From an uncultured Holophagales bacterium (GTDB lineage: Bacteria > Acidobacteriota > Thermoanaerobaculia > UBA5066): 9,555 nt of DNA. This document shows, in pieces, positions 1-6,895 of this stretch. The position numbers and the translations under genes were made by a program. The stretch is taken from assembly GCA_937927565.1 (NCBI GenBank), contig CALBDV010000712.1:1-9555 (forward strand). The letters are read 5' to 3'. The notes below the pieces were generated by a model that saw nothing but the letters and a program-made list of their open reading frames with translations, was not told where the DNA came from and searched no databases. Numbering within the stretch: the stretch's first letter is position 1; each line of letters begins with the position of its first letter.

Positions 1-1746
1 GCGAGCGGCTTCGAGGCCGACCTCGGCGCGCTCCGCCGGATCGACCGCCTCCGCGTCTCGGGTCTCTCCGCGCCGTTCCTGAAACGCCTCCGCCTCGAAG
101 GGAGCGGTGACCGGGCGCGATGGACGGTCCTCGTGACCGAAGGGACCCTCTTCGACCTTCCCGAGGAGGGGCTGGCCCGAACCGAGGTCGCTTTTCCGGA
201 GGGCGAGCACCGCTTCCTGCGGCTGGTCTGGAACGACGCACGCAGTGGGCGGGTCCCCCTCCCGCCCCTGGTGGAGGCGCGCCTTTCCGGCACGGGAGGT
301 CGGCCGGAACCGCTGCGGGAGCCGGTCGAGTTCGAGAACCGGGAGAGCGAGCCGGGGCGGAGCCGCTTGCGACTGAAGCTCGCCGCGGCGGGGCTGCCGA
401 TCGCAGCGGTCGAGGTCGGCGTCGCCTCGGGGAACGTCCTCAGGGATGCGCGCATCCTCGAATCCCGCCTCTCCGGCGGCCGACTCGTCCCCTTCGAGCT
501 GGGGGCGTCGACGCTCCGCCGCGCCGAACGGGAAGGCGCGGCGGCTGCCGAGATGACGATCCGGCTCGCCCTTCGTCCGGCCGAGGCCGAGCTGGAGCTC
601 GTGATCGAAGACGCGGGAAATCCGCCTCTCGAGGTCACTTCGATCACGGCTCTCTTCGAGGGGCTTCCGTGGATCTACTTCGAGAGCCCGGACGGGTCGC
701 CGCTCACGGCACGATTCGGGGCGGACCGGCTACCGGCCCCCCGCTACGACCTCGAGGCGCTGCGCCCGGCGGTGATGCGCGGCGCCGGGCCGTCCCCGTC
801 GAGCGCGAGCTGGGGCGACCGGCGGCCCGTGGCGGCCGTTGCGGGCCCGGTGGCGACGAGTGCGGGCGCTCCTTCGGGGTCCGCGCTCGATCTCGCCGGC
901 TTCCGCGTCTCGCGCCCGGTACCGCAAGGTCCCGCCGGTCTGACCGCCCTCCGGCTCGACGCGGCAGTCCTGTCCGTGAGCCCTCACCTCGCCGACGTGC
1001 GGATTGCCACGGCCGACGGCCGGCAGGTGCCGTACCTCCTCGAGACGCTCGGTGAGCCGCTCGTCCTGAAGCTGCCCGTTCCGCAGGGCGCGAAGGACCC
1101 ACGGCCACGCAGCGGACCCGGAGAGGCGGGCCGCCTGTCGTTCCACAGGATCGAGCTGCCGTTCGAGCGCCTCCCGTCCTCGCGACTCGAGCTGGTGTCC
1201 ACGGCGCGGGTCTTCACCCGCCGCGTCGGTGTCCTCCGGGAGCGGCTCGGGGGACGTCCCGAAACCGCCGGGACGTTCGCGGAGGTCGCGTGGGGCGCCT
1301 GGGAGAGCGCCGATCCCGAAAGGAAGGCGCCCGCGCTCCTCATCGAGCTCCCTGCGGGCGAGGGGCGCGAGCTCTTCGTCTCGATCGATGACGGCGACAA
1401 CGCCCCCGTCCCTCTCGTCCGTGCCTCGCTCCTCCTGCCGGCCCACCGCCTGCGCTTCGTGAGGCAGGAGGGCGTTTCTCTGTCGCTCGTCTACGGCCAG
1501 GCGGGACTCGCCCCACCGCGCTACGACCTCGAGCTCCTCGCGCCCCGTCTCCTCGGCGCCCCGGCCATCGAGTCGACGCTGTCGCCGGTGGCCCCGGAGA
1601 CCGTCGAACCCGAGAAGAAGGCCGGGCCGAAGCTGTTCTGGGCGGCGCTCGTGGGAGCCGTCGTGGCGCTCCTCGTCCTCGTGGCGAGGCTCCTCCGGCG
1701 TGATCCGGGGCCGGAGGTCAAGGAGGAGGGGCCTCGGGAAGGGTAG
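1..1746 (+). CDS. DUF3999-like membrane-anchored protein, 5' end outside window
   Basis: The frame is open from base 1 to a TAG at 1744-1746 (581 codons), so the true start lies upstream; the internal GTG at 133 is not a credible start. The product is rich in beta-type sequence and appears to be two related halves. Each half has a D-x-(G/D)-N-x-P motif (window residues 203-210 and 463-470), followed by a P-R-Y-D-L-E motif (247-252 and 506-511). A single hydrophobic helix at 545-565 is followed by a charged 16-residue tail, consistent with a C-terminal membrane anchor that leaves the bulk outside the cytoplasm. The motifs and layout match what I know of DUF3999 proteins, whose function is unknown and which often sit beside DUF2339 membrane proteins; no such neighbour is visible here. 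The family call is from recognition only. An identical C-terminal 554 codons recurs in the second repeat copy. Confidence 0.7.
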   Translation, partial: ASGFEADLGALRRIDRLRVSGLSAPFLKRLRLEGSGDRARWTVLVTEGTLFDLPEEGLARTEVAFPEGEHRFLRLVWNDARSGRVPLPPLVEARLSGTGGRPEPLREPVEFENRESEPGRSRLRLKLAAAGLPIAAVEVGVASGNVLRDARILESRLSGGRLVPFELGASTLRRAEREGAAAAEMTIRLALRPAEAELELVIEDAGNPPLEVTSITALFEGLPWIYFESPDGSPLTARFGADRLPAPRYDLEALRPAVMRGAGPSPSSASWGDRRPVAAVAGPVATSAGAPSGSALDLAGFRVSRPVPQGPAGLTALRLDAAVLSVSPHLADVRIATADGRQVPYLLETLGEPLVLKLPVPQGAKDPRPRSGPGEAGRLSFHRIELPFERLPSSRLELVSTARVFTRRVGVLRERLGGRPETAGTFAEVAWGAWESADPERKAPALLIELPAGEGRELFVSIDDGDNAPVPLVRASLLLPAHRLRFVRQEGVSLSLVYGQAGLAPPRYDLELLAPRLLGAPAIESTLSPVAPETVEPEKKAGPKLFWAALVGAVVALLVLVARLLRRDPGPEVKEEGPREG

Positions 1747-1758
1747 ACTCTCGGCACC

Positions 1759-1763
1759 GGAGG
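1759..1763 (+). promoter_or_regulatory. Strong Shine-Dalgarno for leader ORF
   Basis: A GGAGG lies 13-17 bases after the DUF3999-like stop codon and 7 bases before GTG 1771. That is ideal spacing for the 19-codon leader ORF, but far too distant for the GTG at 1827 that opens the downstream protein. The same motif is at 8634-8638 in copy 2. Confidence 0.6.
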
Positions 1764-1770
1764 AATCGAA

Positions 1771-1830
1771 GTGGTGAGCGCGTACGTGCCGACCGTCTCC
1801 AGGGCGCGGCGGACGGGAAGGTCGAAGTGA
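1771..1830 (+). CDS. Possible 19-codon leader ORF coupled to downstream gene
   Basis: From GTG 1771 a short ORF runs 19 codons to TGA 1828-1830. The peptide reads roughly V-V-S-A-Y-V-P-T, then an Arg-rich stretch. Its stop overlaps the GTG start of the next gene (GTGA at 1827-1830), a classic geometry for translational coupling. It owns the best ribosome-binding site in the region. It may be a real leader, or it may mark the original start of the downstream gene followed by a frame change. The downstream frame has no other ATG, GTG or TTG between the DUF3999-like stop and 1827. The ORF recurs unchanged at 8646-8705. Confidence 0.35.
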   Translation: MVSAYVPTVSRARRTGRSK

Positions 1831-2186
1831 AGGACCTTTCCACCGCCCGCCTCCTCCCATCAGGCGACGCCCCGTCGCCCTTCGGACTCCACCTCGTGCT
1901 CGGCCCTCTCGCCGGCGGGTCCGAGGAGGGGCCGGTTCCCCTGCCGCTGTCGTCCGACGAGGGAACCAGCCGCGTCTACCTCGGGGCGCTCAAGGGAGAC
2001 GCCGACAGCATCATCGAGCTCGTCGCGGTGAAGCTCCTTCCGAACGTCCTCGCGGACGCGCTCGCCGAGAGCTGCGCGGCCGACGAACCGGTAGTCGTAT
2101 CGGTCTGGTGGCGCGCTTTCATCTGGACAGCCCCTACGGCAGGATTACATGCGGAACGCTCCCCGTGGCGAGTACGAGTGGCCTGA
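1827..2186 (+). pseudogene. Truncated copy of kinase-like/zinc-ribbon gene
   Basis: This frame opens at GTG 1827 and matches the intact-looking gene at 8702 for 82 residues, including the VYLGALKG and ELVAVKLL segments that resemble a protein-kinase N-lobe. At 2073/2074 two bases are missing relative to copy 2. This shifts the frame; 18 bases later (2092) the sequence itself changes to the inserted segment. The remaining 37 residues are unrelated and end at 2186. The product lacks the zinc ribbon and everything after it, so it is very unlikely to be functional. Its tail overlaps the 3' end of the convergent minus-strand gene by 53 bases, an overlap that arises from the junction rather than from an evolved gene arrangement. 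Confidence 0.8.
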
Positions 2187-5100
2187 CTATCGCCGCGCCA
2201 TCGCACGGTTTCACGACGAGGCTGTATGCACCCGGCGGTAGCAGGTTCAGCATCGCGCTCCGCGTCTGCAGCGGAAGCGGACCAGGAGGGGCGTCCGCCC
2301 TCAGGGCGATCGGGAGGCCCGACTGATCCAGCAGAGCGATGCTGCACGGCGGACCTGCCTCCGGCTTCAGCTCGAGCGTGAAGGACCGATGCCGGGGAGT
2401 TACGCGGACTTCGACCGAGCGACCGGCAGGGCCGATGTCCCTGACAGTCGTGACGGCAAACCCAGGTGCCCCGACGACCAGAGACATCACGTCGGTCGGC
2501 TCGACCGGGAGGCGGAAGGAACCGCTGGGATCGCTGACGAGGTTCACCACGCGGAAGCCGGTAGTTCGGCCCTCGACTCCGAACGTCGCGCTTCGAACCG
2601 GGGCCTGTGAGTCCGAATCTCTCACTCGCACCACGAGTTCTTTGCGCGGTTCGAGGATCAGCTCGATCTGCTGCTCCGACCCGGTCCCAACCTCGATTTC
2701 GACCTGCGCGGAGGCTCCGTCCCGTGACCCCAATATCCTCACCGCGCCGCTCGGCAGGCGCTCGAGCCTGAATCGGCCTCCCGCGCTCGTGGTCGTCCGC
2801 CTCATCTCCGGACCGCCAGTCGCGGAAAATGCCGAAACAGTTGCCGCATTCAATGGACTTCGATCGACGTCGAGGACTTGGCCCGAAACAACGCCGCTCC
2901 CGAGGTCGAATGTCTGTTCTGAGTCGGAGCTCAGATCAATCGCTTCGTCCCACCCGAGTTCGCCTTGCCGGTTCCAGATCCGGATGCGCCACGTTCCCGG
3001 CCTAGGTAGCTTTGCCTGAAACGCCCCGGACCCGTTGGTGACCCGCGCGACACGCGGCGGCACCACGTCGGCACTCCCGAGCTCGGCAAGGACCCGGCAC
3101 TGGAAGCAGCCGATGCCGCCCTGACGGACCAAGCCCTGCAGCACGACTGGCCGCGGCAGCTGCAACTCCAGGTCTTCGGCCTCCCTGTCCTCGGGGAGGT
3201 CTACCCTCTGATAGAGAAGCGACCCATCCGAGCCCAACTCTCGAACCCAGACGTTTGATGGGCCGCCGGGTACGTCCTCTAGCCGGAAGCGGCATTCAGG
3301 GCCGACGGGCGCCTGCCTTACAACAAACCCCGGCAGGCCCACCCGGACGACCAGCGACTGGTCGAAGTACCAGTCGCAACCCGCGACCCTGCCATTCAGG
3401 AGGAGCCCGCGGGCAGTCGGAAGCTCTACATGCACCTCCGCTTGCTTTTCAGGGATCGTGACCGCCTTGCTCGTCTTCGCCCGGCCCGAGGCGGAAACGG
3501 ATGCCCTGAACGTGCCCGGAGCCACGGAACGGATCTCGCAGTGGCCATCAGCAGCGGTTTCGCATTCGAGCCGTCGATCCTCAGGAGTATTGCCTGTAAG
3601 CTCGACTCTCGCATCACTGACTCCCACTCCCGACCGCCGATCCGTGACGCGAAAGATGACGTTCGCTCCCCGCTCGAGGACGATGTTCTTCGTGGTCTCA
3701 CCTTCACCGAGTTCCCAGTCCGCCTCCCAGTCCAGGAACAGCGGGCATCGGACCGAAGCCCGATACCGCCCCGCCCTGAGCCGCGACACTGTGGCCTCGC
3801 CACTTTCGTTGGTCGTGGCCATGTTGTCGGCCGTGGTGACCTTCTCCGGGTTGTCGGCGACGGTAGCGTTCCAAAGGATGACCTTCGCGTCAGGGACGCC
3901 CTTCCCCAGCCCGTCGGCCACCGCGATTCGAACGACGGCCGCCGGCTCAAGCTCGACGGCGATCTCGCTTTCCGGCCGATTGACGAGCCCGAGCTCCTTC
4001 GTCGCGAAGCCGTCCGCACGAACGACCAACGTCACTGGGTAGTCCCACACCGACAGAACGCAGCCTCGCCCGCTGTCGCTCTCGATCTTCAGGGTCGGAG
4101 CGAGCTCGACCCCGGCCCGTCCAACGCCCTCCGTCGGGCGCTGGACGCCCAGCTCGAAACGACTCACCGCGTTCCGTGCCGCCCGCGACACGACCGCCAC
4201 ACAGAGTTCATCCGCCCGCTGGAGCACGAACGGATCTGCGAAGACTCCTGGCGAGACCCCGGTGCGCTCCAGCAATCGGAAGGATGTGGCGGTGATCCTC
4301 ACGCTGACGTCCGCTCCCTTTGGCGGGGCGGGAATCGTCGCTCTTCCGTTCTCGTCCGAAGTGACGTTCTGCCTCGTACCGCCCCCGAAGATCACGTCCA
4401 ACTGTGCTCCGGCGATAGGCCGCTGATCCGAGCCGACGACTCGAAGGACCGCCGGAGTCACAACCTTCCGCCAGCGATAACTGACGAGTCCATCGGGCTC
4501 CCACGCCAGCAGAAGATCACCCAGGACCACCATTCCCGCCGAAACCCAGTCCTGCCCTCCTCGGTTCGGCGAGACGGGCACTGTCTGAATCCACTCACCA
4601 TCGGAGCTGAGGTATTCCACGGCTCGTTCGCGCCCGAAGCGGATGAGAACGCGCCCGGTCTCGGTTACCTCGACGGCAGAGGAGACCTGCATGAGCTGAC
4701 AGGAAACGCACCCGGACCTCGGGTCGCGGATCGCGTTCCTCAGACGCTCGATCTGTGCCATGTCGAGCTCACGACCGTGGGGGCTGTCGATGCCGACCTC
4801 TCGCACCAGATCGCCATTCCGGCGGTAGATTCGCAGGAGAGCCCGGTAGCGGTGGGCGGCGTACAGGGTCGCCCCGTCGGCTGAGAGACCCAGGCGCCAG
4901 GTGTTCTCGGTTCCATCGAGCGCGGCGAAAGCCGACTCCCGCCGCGCCCCGAACCGGCGCAGGACTCCACCGCCCGGAGCGATCACGGCGAAGGTATGCT
5001 GCGGGTGCCCGGGTGTTTGAAGCAGCAGTTCGTTCTCCCCCAGCGCCACGCAGTCAGACACCTCGTCGGCGACGGGCCACGGCCCCTCCCACGTTCCGTT

Positions 5101-5484
5101 CGCCAATCGCCACACCGCGCGTTTGGCGCCGTGAGCGACCCATGCACCGCCCGCGCCCCATGGCGCCACCCCTATGAAGCCAGCGCCGAGGGCTTCGACG
5201 TCGACCTCTCGGGGCAGGAGCCAAGCTCTGCCCGGGCTCCACCTACCGGCTCTGGCGGCGTCCTTCGGGTCAGAGCGGACGAGCTTCCGACTGGTGGCAT
5301 CGATGTGCCAGACGAACGAGCCGCCTCGTCCCACCAGGCGATGATCGTCGAGGATGACGTGGCTCGACACCGGCGTACTGGGCACCAAGGTCGAATCGAA
5401 GGCGAACGCATAGGTCGGGGGCTGCCCGGGCCCCACCTCTTGCGATGCCATCGAGAGAAGGAGAAGAGAGAAGAAAGCCGGCAT
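2134..5484 (-). CDS. Large exported protein: propeller-like domain plus carboxypeptidase-regulatory-like modules
   Basis: ATG 5484 to TAG 2134 encodes 1116 residues. The N-terminus (MPAFFSLLLL) is a short hydrophobic stretch, probably a signal peptide, although it lacks the usual basic residues; no in-frame start lies upstream before a stop. Residues about 25-340 contain recurring short beta-strand units such as GGGVLRRFGA and LVREVGIDSP, like a six-bladed propeller or NHL-type domain. From about 345 to the end there are at least five Ig-like modules of the carboxypeptidase-regulatory or Cna-B kind, with a recurring pattern of G-x-V, then P-x-x-x-A, then T-x-x-x-G-x-F/A (for example near 347-400, 518-580, 608-665, 865-920, 950-1010). 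Two CxxC motifs occur at 259-262 and 793-796. No catalytic motif, LPxTG or outer-membrane sorting tail is obvious. A cell-surface or periplasmic binding or structural role is inferred. The ribosome-binding site is weak (AAAGAG), and no operon partner is close upstream. Confidence 0.85.
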   Translation of the reverse strand: MPAFFSLLLLSMASQEVGPGQPPTYAFAFDSTLVPSTPVSSHVILDDHRLVGRGGSFVWHIDATSRKLVRSDPKDAARAGRWSPGRAWLLPREVDVEALGAGFIGVAPWGAGGAWVAHGAKRAVWRLANGTWEGPWPVADEVSDCVALGENELLLQTPGHPQHTFAVIAPGGGVLRRFGARRESAFAALDGTENTWRLGLSADGATLYAAHRYRALLRIYRRNGDLVREVGIDSPHGRELDMAQIERLRNAIRDPRSGCVSCQLMQVSSAVEVTETGRVLIRFGRERAVEYLSSDGEWIQTVPVSPNRGGQDWVSAGMVVLGDLLLAWEPDGLVSYRWRKVVTPAVLRVVGSDQRPIAGAQLDVIFGGGTRQNVTSDENGRATIPAPPKGADVSVRITATSFRLLERTGVSPGVFADPFVLQRADELCVAVVSRAARNAVSRFELGVQRPTEGVGRAGVELAPTLKIESDSGRGCVLSVWDYPVTLVVRADGFATKELGLVNRPESEIAVELEPAAVVRIAVADGLGKGVPDAKVILWNATVADNPEKVTTADNMATTNESGEATVSRLRAGRYRASVRCPLFLDWEADWELGEGETTKNIVLERGANVIFRVTDRRSGVGVSDARVELTGNTPEDRRLECETAADGHCEIRSVAPGTFRASVSASGRAKTSKAVTIPEKQAEVHVELPTARGLLLNGRVAGCDWYFDQSLVVRVGLPGFVVRQAPVGPECRFRLEDVPGGPSNVWVRELGSDGSLLYQRVDLPEDREAEDLELQLPRPVVLQGLVRQGGIGCFQCRVLAELGSADVVPPRVARVTNGSGAFQAKLPRPGTWRIRIWNRQGELGWDEAIDLSSDSEQTFDLGSGVVSGQVLDVDRSPLNAATVSAFSATGGPEMRRTTTSAGGRFRLERLPSGAVRILGSRDGASAQVEIEVGTGSEQQIELILEPRKELVVRVRDSDSQAPVRSATFGVEGRTTGFRVVNLVSDPSGSFRLPVEPTDVMSLVVGAPGFAVTTVRDIGPAGRSVEVRVTPRHRSFTLELKPEAGPPCSIALLDQSGLPIALRADAPPGPLPLQTRSAMLNLLPPGAYSLVVKPCDGAAIVRPLVLATGSVPHVILP

Positions 5485-6035
5485 TGAGTCGCTCTTTCTG
5501 TGTGGATCTCTACGGGTTGTGGTAACCGGGTCTCACAACGTCACCGCCAGTGGACGCCCTCGTCGTCGTCAGAGTTTGGGAGCAACCCGACCCCGGGGGA
5601 TGGTCTCGTGACCTGTCACCTGCTGGGTGAGATGGGCTTCGCAGCTCGCTACGATCCCCGACGCGGCGCAAGCGCTCAAAGTACTCGGCTCCTCGCCGTA
5701 TGTGATGCGCGTCACGCCTTGGTTCGCGAGTGCCGGACCGGCGGAGACGGCAGGGAGAATCGCCAATGTCAGCGCGCATTCTCAAGCGTCCAGCTACAAC
5801 CAGGTCTCTCTTTGAAGGGCGGACTCGTCCGTGCTCGCTCGTCGAATGGACTGGACCGGGACACCGTACCTCCAGGAAACCCGGCAGAAGTGGCCGAGGC
5901 TTCGACCGCCGAAGAGGCGGGAAGAGGACGGGGGCAGGTGGGGGCTGACCCGCCGTGCCCACCTGAAAAGCCACGGAAAGGGAAAGGAAGTAGGAGCAAT
6001 GCCGGCATTAGGAGGATCTCCTTGAGGCAAGAGTT
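5485..6035. other. 551-base stretch with only doubtful small ORFs
   Basis: No confident gene lies between the large exported protein and the Cys-rich protein. On the minus strand, an ATG at 6008 follows an AAGGAG with 9 bases of spacing, 27 bases after the Cys-rich gene's stop. It opens 79 codons with a hydrophobic start (MPALLLLPF), but composition does not support coding well. Its TGA (5769-5771) falls beside the ATG of a second possible small ORF, described separately at 5569-5779. The AAGGAG overlaps an imperfect inverted repeat (GGAG-ATC-CTCC, 6011-6021) that could mask it. No T-tract terminator is visible. Confidence 0.4.
5569..5779 (-). pseudogene. Possible small secreted protein with a frameshift near its start
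   Basis: The minus-strand frame ending at TGA 5569 reads LTLAILPAVSAGPALA followed by NQ, a convincing signal-peptide core with an A-L-A cleavage site, then about 50 residues with two cysteines. The frame has no ATG; the first usable start is TTG 5766, inside the hydrophobic core. An ATG at 5777-5779 lies just upstream but one frame off. Removing one base would give M-R-L-T-L-A-I-L, a normal signal peptide. This is either a broken gene, a sequencing error, a TTG-started product or chance. There is no clear Shine-Dalgarno. Confidence is low. Confidence 0.3.
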
Positions 6036-6320
6036 CTACGGAATCTGGTGTTCGGGTCCTCCTCCTCCTTCCCCACCATCGCACGTCTTCTGCGTGGTTA
6101 GCGTGCGGATGCATCCCCAGCCGCAGGAGACGGTCTCGGTGCATGTCACCGGTCCCCCGCCGTCCCCACTGCAACTCGCGCTGATTCCCGACGCCGTACA
6201 GGAGATCGTTCCGCCACCCGGGCAACTGGCGGACACTGAGCAACTCTCATCGGCAAGCACTGGGCCAGCACCGGCTAGCACAAGGGCAATTGCCGTAAGA
6301 AGACCGTAAGCTCTTTTCAT
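6036..6320 (-). CDS. Small secreted protein with eight cysteines (94 aa)
   Basis: ATG 6320 to TAG 6036 encodes 94 residues. The start MKRAYGLLTAIALVLAGAG, ending in V-L-A before D-E-S-C, is a typical signal peptide with likely cleavage after residue 23. The mature part of about 71 residues is rich in Gly, Ser and Thr and has cysteines at 27, 33, 41, 50, 60, 66, 70 and 80. That even number is compatible with four disulfides in an oxidising compartment. The tail has a Gly run before P-E-H-Q-I-P. A GAGGT 10 bases upstream supports this start; an in-frame ATG at 6383 would add 21 residues ahead of the signal peptide and is less likely. I do not recognise the family. It has no catalytic motif; a disulfide-stabilised structural, binding or toxin-like peptide is possible, but none is shown. 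Confidence 0.7.
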   Translation of the reverse strand: MKRAYGLLTAIALVLAGAGPVLADESCSVSASCPGGGTISCTASGISASCSGDGGGPVTCTETVSCGWGCIRTLTTQKTCDGGEGGGGPEHQIP

Positions 6321-6780
6321 GCTTTCATTTACCTCGTTTCTCGTGATTGTTCCTTCGACCAGAATTGACACTCGAGCCGGCATGCTCCTTGAGTGGATCT
6401 GATTGGGACGGACGTGCTCCGGGGCAACACAGGGAACCAAGCGGGAGGGCGGGCAGGTGCCGAACCCAAAGGCAGCGACAGAGTGGCAGCAAGCTCGGCC
6501 CTGGCTGCTTCTCATGGTCCGGAACGCCGCTCACTGACTCTAAGCTGCGCGAGGGGCTGGTTTTTCCTACAGGGTGCCGCGAGAATTCTTTGTCTAGACC
6601 ATGTCTCAAGAATCGGACGACCGATCGCCTTGTCGTTCTCGACCTCGCGGTTGGTACGTCGCTCGGGCATGACCTGCTCTTACGCGCTCGCGTGGGCTGC
6701 GCTTCGTCGTCGGACTCCTGGCCGCCAGGATTCCGGCACAAAACGGTACAGCCCGGGTCGCCTCGGTCGCAGTCCCCTGC
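6321..6780. other. 460-base stretch without a supported gene
   Basis: This lies upstream of the Cys-rich gene and downstream of the truncated minus-strand gene fragment, so it should hold the promoter of the Cys-rich gene. I could not place a convincing -35/-10 pair. It contains a perfect 7+7 inverted repeat with a 1-base spacer (TCCTGGC-C-GCCAGGA, 6716-6730), without a T-tract. The plus-strand frame from GTG 6393 has no stop and runs into the second DUF3999-like copy; its composition here does not look like coding. Confidence 0.5.
6331..6335 (-). promoter_or_regulatory. Shine-Dalgarno of the Cys-rich gene
   Basis: GAGGT on the minus strand, 10 bases before ATG 6320. It decides the start: it places initiation directly at the signal peptide (M-K-R-A-Y) rather than at the upstream in-frame ATG 6383, whose AAGGAG is only one base away. 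Confidence 0.6.
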
Positions 6781-6895
6781 TCAATCGAAGACTGCCTGCG
6801 CCACATCCCGCATCCGTTCGGCAAGGATCGACCGGGCACGCCCGGCGAACTCGGCCCGAATCGCCCGCCCGTCGAAGGCCCTTTCTTCCCGGGCT
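6781..6895 (-). pseudogene. C-terminal gene fragment cut by the repeat junction (possibly glycosyltransferase)
   Basis: On the minus strand, a frame ending at TGA 6781-6783 reads A-R-E-E-R-A-F-D-G-R-A-I-R, then A-E-F-A-G-R-A-R-S-I-L, then A-E-R-M-R-D-V and ends A-V-F-D. This amphipathic, strongly biased sequence looks like a genuine protein end. The F-D-x-x-x-I-R opening resembles the C-terminal helices of GT-B (GT4-type) glycosyltransferases, which is a weak family inference. The frame continues only into the reverse strand of the repeat, where it is not plausible as protein, so the gene has lost its 5' part at about 6895. This is the best evidence that the right edge of the insert is a breakpoint inside a gene. 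Confidence 0.45.

Larger units (their letters stand above)
21..2091 (+). repeat. 2.07-kb direct repeat, copy 1
   Basis: Bases 21-2073 align with 6896-8948 at a constant offset of 6875, and bases 2074-2091 align with 8951-8968 at offset 6877. I saw two differences: C at 36 against T at 6911 (silent, Arg codon), and loss of CC between 2073 and 2074. The DUF3999-like protein encoded in the two copies is identical. To the left the copies diverge at base 20. To the right they diverge at 2092, where copy 1 enters an unrelated segment. This copy ends inside the downstream kinase-like gene and breaks it. Confidence 0.95.
2092..6895. other. 4.8-kb segment between the direct repeats
   Basis: This segment separates the two repeat copies. 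Its recognisable genes are all on the minus strand, opposite to the repeat genes. By eye it is less GC-rich, with less G/C at third codon positions, than the repeats. Its right end cuts through a minus-strand gene that ends at 6781, and its left end lies only 42 bases past the stop of the large secreted protein gene. I find no transposase, integrase or recombinase, no terminal inverted repeats and no short target duplication, so it is not an ordinary insertion sequence. It could be DNA from elsewhere in the same genome, horizontally acquired DNA, or sequence joined during library preparation or assembly. Confidence 0.8.

Noticed and set aside
120..1055. Plus-strand 311-codon ORF in another frame of the DUF3999-like gene, with its twin at 6995-7930
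   Set aside because: Composition is that of a shifted frame (Arg, Pro, Gly repeats) with no domain signal; the overlapping frame has motifs and a membrane helix.
730..1860. Long minus-strand ORF opposite the DUF3999-like gene, and its twin at 7605-8735
   Set aside because: Arg/Gly/Pro-rich translation, no family features, fully antisense to a well-supported gene; an artefact of high GC.
3430..4884. 484-codon plus-strand ORF opposite the large exported protein
   Set aside because: Antisense to a continuous 1116-residue protein with clear repeated modules; the plus-strand product shows no recognisable structure.
5500..6309. 269-codon plus-strand ORF across the region between the two secreted-protein genes
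   Set aside because: It runs antisense through the Cys-rich gene, and its product has no signal, domain or supporting ribosome-binding site.
6580..6600. Adjacent EcoRI-like (GAATTC) and XbaI-like (TCTAGA) sites, considered as a sign of cloning vector
   Set aside because: Surrounding sequence is not vector-like, and the two sites alone can occur by chance.
6716..6730. Inverted repeat TCCTGGC-C-GCCAGGA considered as a terminator
   Set aside because: The 1-base spacer is too tight for a hairpin and there is no T-tract on either strand; a chance palindrome or protein-binding site is as likely.
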